From contig JAUQZE010000041.1 of the NCBI GenBank assembly GCA_030587365.1, positions 1 through 64,000 of the forward strand: a DNA stretch of 64,000 nt, given 5' to 3'. Of the stretch, positions 60,223 through 64,000 are shown piece by piece. The translations under genes were made by a program, and so were the position numbers. The notes below the pieces were generated by a model that saw nothing but the letters and a program-made list of their open reading frames with translations, made no database searches and had not been told where the DNA came from. Numbering within the stretch: position 1 is the first letter of the stretch; each line of letters opens with the position of its first letter. The DNA comes from Candidatus Freyarchaeota archaeon (GTDB lineage Archaea; Asgardarchaeota; Jordiarchaeia; Jordiarchaeales; Jordiarchaeaceae).

Positions 60223-61473
60223 CTAGTGTATTTTTGCTCCCTCACCTATTCCCGATATCCAACCCTGTTTTGCTCCTGCGGATATTCCTGCCTCCAGAAT
60301 CGCTTTACTCTTTTGTGGGTTTACTAGTGAGATTAGACTGCCACCCATTCCTGCTCCCGAAATTTTTGTTCCGTAGGCTCCTGCCTCTAATGCTGCATCC
60401 CGGATCTTTTCCAGTTTTATTATACTTACCTTGTAGAGTTCTCTTAGTAGTTCGTGTTGGTAGTTCATGATTTCACCTAGAATCTCGAGTTTTGAGGATT
60501 TATTCTCAATTTTCTGCCGTATCTGATTCATATGTTGTCCTTTTTCTTTGAGTTTTGGCTTTTTGCCTTTTAGGATTTCTAGAGCTATTTCGGTTGATCT
60601 TTGCATTCTCAGGGTGAAACGTAATCTATCAGCTACATCATCATATAGCAGGTTTAAGTACTCGCTAATTTCCCCCTCCATTATGTTTTCCCAGTCCGAC
60701 TCATCATATTGGTACCCTAACTTGTTTTTTATTTTATCGGGAACTTGGCTACTTCCCATGAGCGTTTTGAGACCGACATTGATTTCCTTTTGCCTCTGGG
60801 GGTGGATTTCTGCTGTTGAGTGTTTGACGCCTGAATCATGAATTACAAAAGTGAGGTCTTTTACAGGAAGTTTCTGGACTTTATAGGGGGGTTTACATTC
60901 TAGCTTTATTATTCCACCGAATGCTGAACCGTACTGGTCGAGGCGTCCGCAGGGTATACCTAGCTCCTTGTTCTCTGCTTCGTAGGCTAGTTCTGCTAAC
61001 TCTCTTTTGCTGTAGTTTATTTTACACGCTTTGTTCAGTAGAGTAGCGAAGGCAACCTCCAGTGCAGCACTGCTCGCGAGTCCTGACGCTATGGGAACCT
61101 GACTCTTAACATGGACGCGTAATCCCCCAAGTTTTTTCGAAAGACCTCTTTTTTCTAGAATTTTTACTATGGCTCTGAAGTAGTTTCCGAACCATCCCCT
61201 CTTGAGATACTCTATTTCACCTATAGAGAATTGGTCTTGAAACTCTTCTCCGGCTCTTTGAAAATCGAGCGACCTTATTTCAAAAACATTATCATTTCTA
61301 AATTCGCCAGACATGTAGGTTCTCAGGTTTAACGCGACAGGCACTACAGGTAATCCCTTGTAGTCCTGATGAGTGTTTAGGAAGTCCGCTCTCCCCGGAG
61401 CTGAAGCAATAATATTTGAACCACTCTTAGTAAAGGGTACCTCTGAGGTTTTCAATGATGAAGGAGTATTCAT
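60223..61473 (-). CDS. GHMP-family kinase, galactokinase-like
   Basis: A 416-residue sugar kinase. The galactokinase signature is recognisable in APGRADFLNTHQDYKGLPVV (GR.nliGEHtDY.gg). The GHMP ATP-binding loop is IASGLASSAALEVAF and the C-terminal loop is GTKISGAGMGGSLISLV. The replaced Glu (H-Q-D-Y) at the GalK EHTDY site may alter the sugar. It ends one base before the next gene, so the pair is an operon on the minus strand with an endonuclease IV-like TIM barrel. Confidence 0.88.
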   Translation of the reverse strand: MNTPSSLKTSEVPFTKSGSNIIASAPGRADFLNTHQDYKGLPVVPVALNLRTYMSGEFRNDNVFEIRSLDFQRAGEEFQDQFSIGEIEYLKRGWFGNYFRAIVKILEKRGLSKKLGGLRVHVKSQVPIASGLASSAALEVAFATLLNKACKINYSKRELAELAYEAENKELGIPCGRLDQYGSAFGGIIKLECKPPYKVQKLPVKDLTFVIHDSGVKHSTAEIHPQRQKEINVGLKTLMGSSQVPDKIKNKLGYQYDESDWENIMEGEISEYLNLLYDDVADRLRFTLRMQRSTEIALEILKGKKPKLKEKGQHMNQIRQKIENKSSKLEILGEIMNYQHELLRELYKVSIIKLEKIRDAALEAGAYGTKISGAGMGGSLISLVNPQKSKAILEAGISAGAKQGWISGIGEGAKIH

Positions 61474-62325
61474 TTATAATCCCTTTTCCCGACATTCATC
61501 GTTTTTTGATTCATAAATTTTTTTCAAGAGTAATGCGTCAAACTCTATGTTAGGACTCTCTGAAATTACAATCCCTTTTATCTTATAGTCTTTCCAAGAT
61601 TTTGTGAGCTCCTCATAATTTATATCAGAATCCGCCAGCGTAGTGTGTCTTCTCTCCCCCTTTGGGGAGTATTCTATTCCCGAAATGTGGATATGCATGT
61701 TATTGAGAATTTCCCTTCCCAGACCGGTCTCTAACGTGTTGAGAACCGATTCAAAGTGTTCATATCTGTTTGATTCACCGTTTGTGCGGGCATTAAGATG
61801 CGCGAAGTCAACAGTTGGAAGAACCTGTTCTATTTCTTGGCTCAGTGTTATTATCTCCGCAAGGGTTCCGAACTGACTCTTTTTGCCCGTAGTCTCCGGC
61901 CTTATCCAAACATTATTCCCCTCTTCTTGAAGAACCTTAACAATTGGGGAAAGATGATCCTTAACGGTTTTATAAACGGATTCTGGTTTGGATCCTCCAT
62001 AGGTTGCCACATGAAAGGTTATGGATTTGCCCCCCGCGATCTTTGCGGTTCTAGCCGTTTTTAGTATCCTATCGATACTAGCTTGAACAGTTTCTCTTTT
62101 GAGAGAGTTTAGATTGATGTAGTAAGGTCCGTGAGCTGTGAGGTAAACATTCTCTTGTTTTGCCACCATTTTTATTTTCTGGGCAAGGGTTTCACTCATT
62201 TTTACTCCGTAAACGAATTCAAGTTCCATAGCATCCAGTCCGAGTTCTCTCACTCTCTTTATACCGTTTACGGAGCTTCTTTTTGGGGTAGTTATCGGTA
62301 TTCCAGCTGTGCCGAAAAACAACAT
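61474..62325 (-). CDS. Endonuclease IV-like TIM-barrel protein
   Basis: A 283-residue AP-endonuclease-2/xylose isomerase-like TIM barrel. Metal-ligand segments line up as SITFHVATYGG, NVWIRPETTGK, VDFAHLNARTNG and NMHIHISGIEYSPKGERRH. The closest named enzyme with this order is endonuclease IV (Nfo), which cuts at abasic sites. It begins at ATG 62325 and is followed directly by the galactokinase-like gene, which hints at a sugar role instead. A decayed copy of its N-terminal part lies at 63775-63985. Confidence 0.8.
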   Translation of the reverse strand: MLFFGTAGIPITTPKRSSVNGIKRVRELGLDAMELEFVYGVKMSETLAQKIKMVAKQENVYLTAHGPYYINLNSLKRETVQASIDRILKTARTAKIAGGKSITFHVATYGGSKPESVYKTVKDHLSPIVKVLQEEGNNVWIRPETTGKKSQFGTLAEIITLSQEIEQVLPTVDFAHLNARTNGESNRYEHFESVLNTLETGLGREILNNMHIHISGIEYSPKGERRHTTLADSDINYEELTKSWKDYKIKGIVISESPNIEFDALLLKKIYESKNDECREKGL

Positions 62326-62661
62326 TCCTAATCAGCTATCTTCTTTTTTAAAGTTTTAGAAAATGATTCATTTTTTGAAAATTATCGATGCTCGTATTCC
62401 ATGATGAATGTTAAGTTTGTTAGGTGCAAGATACTGATAGAAAAAGGGTCAATTATACCTTTTTAAGGAGTTTGGAATCTTTCCTTCTGCGTTATTGCAA
62501 AAAAATCCCTAAAAACTAATTTTTAGACGTTTTCAACTAAGTCTATGTCCATTTTTAGGTGCATAATAAAAAAATAGCCTACCGTGTTCGTTGGAGAAAT
62601 TTGGAAAATGTTTAAAGTTGGTTATACATATTTATATTTAAGGGAAAGTGTAGGTGATTCA

Positions 62662-63765
62662 TTGTTTGAAAAGCGCGGTGTCTGTTTCGCTATCTTCGAC
62701 GAGGAGGAAGGACCAACTTGTGTTTATTTTAAGGGGATTGATAAGGCAATCGCGGATAAGATTGCAGTGAAGAGCATGGTCGGTGCGATGACTTTTAATC
62801 AGCAGATGGCTGATGGAGAATCTATAATTCCTCTTCAGGAAGAACAGAGGAACACTTTTGTGTTTAGTTTCGCTATTGCTGATGAGAAAGCCAGAGGAGG
62901 AGTGAGAATCGGTACACTTAGTTTCGTTGTGAAAAGAGAGGACGGCAATGCACTTTACCGTTTCGCTCCGATTCTCTCAGAACACTTGAAAAGAATCGTG
63001 CGGGACATTAAAAAATACTATGTTTACAGACAACGGATTCCTCAAGTTCTAATGGATTGCGTGGACAGTATTTTATCAATCCAAGAATTTGAAAGAGTAT
63101 CTCTGCCCTTTATTTTCAAAGAATATCTAATTCAAATCTATCTCTCTAGGAATACTACTTTTCATCGTTCAATTGTGGAAAAAACAAGCAGTATTTCTCG
63201 GAATGAAGAAATTTTTGGGGATAAAATAGATATTGTGGGAAGAGATAAGGATCAAAATATTGTTTGGGTGTTTCTCTCTTGTAATTTTTCAAGGATGAGT
63301 AATGAGGAGAAAAAGAAGTTATATGTGTTTTTAGATAAACTTGGAAAGAATATTCCGTCACTGGAGGTATTATTTGTTCTTAACGAATTGGGTCTGGGAA
63401 GGGATGGCTCATTTGATGAGAAGATGATTGAAAAAATTACCCGAATTTCTAGAACAAGTGAAGTTGAAAGAAAGAATTTTGATCTGTGCGGAATGGACGC
63501 TAGTGAAAATATTGTTTGGGCTCTTTTATCGAAAAACTTTCTAGCTATGGAAGAATCTGAAATAGACGAATTAAATAAGAAGATTTACCGACTTAAGCGA
63601 TCAAACCCGTCAATGGAAGCTTTCTTCATCCTAGCGGAGATACTTAGAACCACTAAACTGCAACCTCCAAAATCGGATTTTGAAGAAAAACCTATAGGAC
63701 TTAAAAAAATAAGGAAAACAAAAACAGAATACCAAAGTTTTAAAGAATCCCTTAGAGAGAGATAA
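62662..63765 (+). CDS. Longin-like protein with internal tandem repeat
   Basis: A protein of about 367 residues from the TTG at 62662, preferred because GGTGA lies upstream and a TATA-like run (62628-62640) lies before it; the frame is open from GTG 62584. The N-terminal 120 residues (GVCFAIFDEEEGPTCVYFKG, strands, then an amphipathic helix) have a longin/roadblock-like layout. The C-terminal half holds two copies of a 75-residue unit: SSISRNEEIFGDKIDIVGRD..NIVWVFLS..FS and TRISRTSEVERKNFDLCGMD..NIVWALLS. The repeat unit is not recognised. A GTPase-adaptor role is possible. Confidence 0.65.
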   Translation: MFEKRGVCFAIFDEEEGPTCVYFKGIDKAIADKIAVKSMVGAMTFNQQMADGESIIPLQEEQRNTFVFSFAIADEKARGGVRIGTLSFVVKREDGNALYRFAPILSEHLKRIVRDIKKYYVYRQRIPQVLMDCVDSILSIQEFERVSLPFIFKEYLIQIYLSRNTTFHRSIVEKTSSISRNEEIFGDKIDIVGRDKDQNIVWVFLSCNFSRMSNEEKKKLYVFLDKLGKNIPSLEVLFVLNELGLGRDGSFDEKMIEKITRISRTSEVERKNFDLCGMDASENIVWALLSKNFLAMEESEIDELNKKIYRLKRSNPSMEAFFILAEILRTTKLQPPKSDFEEKPIGLKKIRKTKTEYQSFKESLRER

Positions 63766-63774
63766 AAAAAGTAA

Positions 63775-63985
63775 AGAAGGGATATGAGATACTCTGCAAC
63801 TATTTGGGCTATTGTCTATACGTAGACGAACTTAATGCTACTCATTCTATCTACAGGTTTATCAAAAAAGGCCTTATCCCTCTAGTTAAACCCTTAAACT
63901 CACTTCTTTCTAATGGTCAGCTAAGAGAGGCTTCTTTTCAGGGTACTTATCAGTATTCCAGCTGTGCAGAAAAACAACATCCCTA
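63775..63985 (-). pseudogene. Decayed N-terminal copy of the endonuclease IV-like gene
   Basis: Reading the minus strand from 63985 gives MLFFCTAGILISTLKRSLS, aligned with the intact MLFFGTAGIPITTPKRSSV of the gene at 62325, with the same upstream sequence CTGATTAGG. After a stop codon, further matches (IKFVYV against LEFVYG; TIAQIVAEYL against TLAQKIKMVAK) continue with indels. It is a duplicated relic at the right edge of the window. Confidence 0.62.
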
Positions 63986-64000
63986 ATCAGCTATCTTCGT

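Noticed and set aside
1..64000. CRISPR arrays, tRNA and rRNA genes
   Set aside because: No regularly spaced repeats and no tRNA T-loop/anticodon patterns or rRNA sequence were recognised by eye.

Overview
The window is a low-GC archaeal chromosome segment. Archaeal markers are an ATP-dependent DNA ligase, a transcription factor TFE alpha subunit, an archaeal-type serine hydroxymethyltransferase, thiolases paired with DUF35 zinc-ribbon/OB-fold proteins, a tungsten-type aldehyde:ferredoxin oxidoreductase and an indolepyruvate:ferredoxin oxidoreductase. Two paralogous longin-like proteins, a third longin-like multidomain protein and a probable selenocysteine (UGA) codon at the active site of a peroxiredoxin-like gene together suggest an Asgard-lineage archaeon. 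That placement is an inference; no rRNA or tRNA gene was recognised. The gene set fits an anaerobe that ferments peptides, fatty acids and sugars.

Layout. 1-2.8 kb: transposase-like 3' end, PIG-L deacetylase, MFS transporter. 2.8-8.0 kb: minus-strand carbohydrate/polyol cluster (TIM-barrel protein, cyclase-family hydrolase, two SDRs, FGGY kinase, cupin). 8.2-15.1 kb: membrane M28 peptidase, DNA ligase, small membrane protein, exported 5'-nucleotidase, selenocysteine-type peroxiredoxin with a candidate SECIS downstream. 15.1-16.9 kb: two TPR paralogs. 17-23 kb: three tandem acyl-CoA synthetases with duplicated leaders. 23-25.3 kb: PEBP, small protein, HAD hydrolase. 25.4-31.7 kb: AOR, two thiolase-fold proteins, two DUF35 proteins, NUDIX. 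31.8-39.2 kb: GNAT, zinc-ribbon protein, IorAB behind a Fur-like palindrome, saccharopine dehydrogenase-like protein, thioesterase, Fe-S protein, and a GC-rich candidate structured RNA. 39.5-47 kb: flavin reductase, SHMT, then a rearranged stretch with longin paralogs, small zinc-ribbon genes, triplicated upstream repeats and an AlkA fragment, interrupted by NAD synthetase. 47-49.6 kb: glutamate dehydrogenase, Lrp-like regulator, TFE. 49.9-57.1 kb: arsenic/redox island (ACR3 pump, radical SAM/SPASM protein, thioredoxin-like proteins, two DGC-type proteins, GcvH-like lipoyl carrier, ArsR, ferritin-like protein, desulforedoxin-like mini-protein). 57.4-64 kb: membrane protein, frameshifted aminotransferase, PIG-L protein, galactokinase-like GHMP kinase, endonuclease IV-like TIM barrel, longin-like repeat protein and a decayed duplicate of the TIM-barrel gene.

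The metabolic genes plausibly connect. Acyl-CoA synthetases activate acids, thiolase-fold/DUF35 complexes act on C-C bonds of acyl-CoAs, AOR and IorAB exchange electrons between aldehydes or 2-oxoacids and ferredoxin, and GDH handles amino acids. The strongest candidates for something new are the selenocysteine peroxiredoxin with its possible SECIS and the arsenic island with its lipoyl/DGC proteins. The duplication-rich longin/zinc-ribbon region is also notable. Several real start sites appear to be TTG codons behind strong Shine-Dalgarno motifs, so many starts given here are shorter than the longest open frame.
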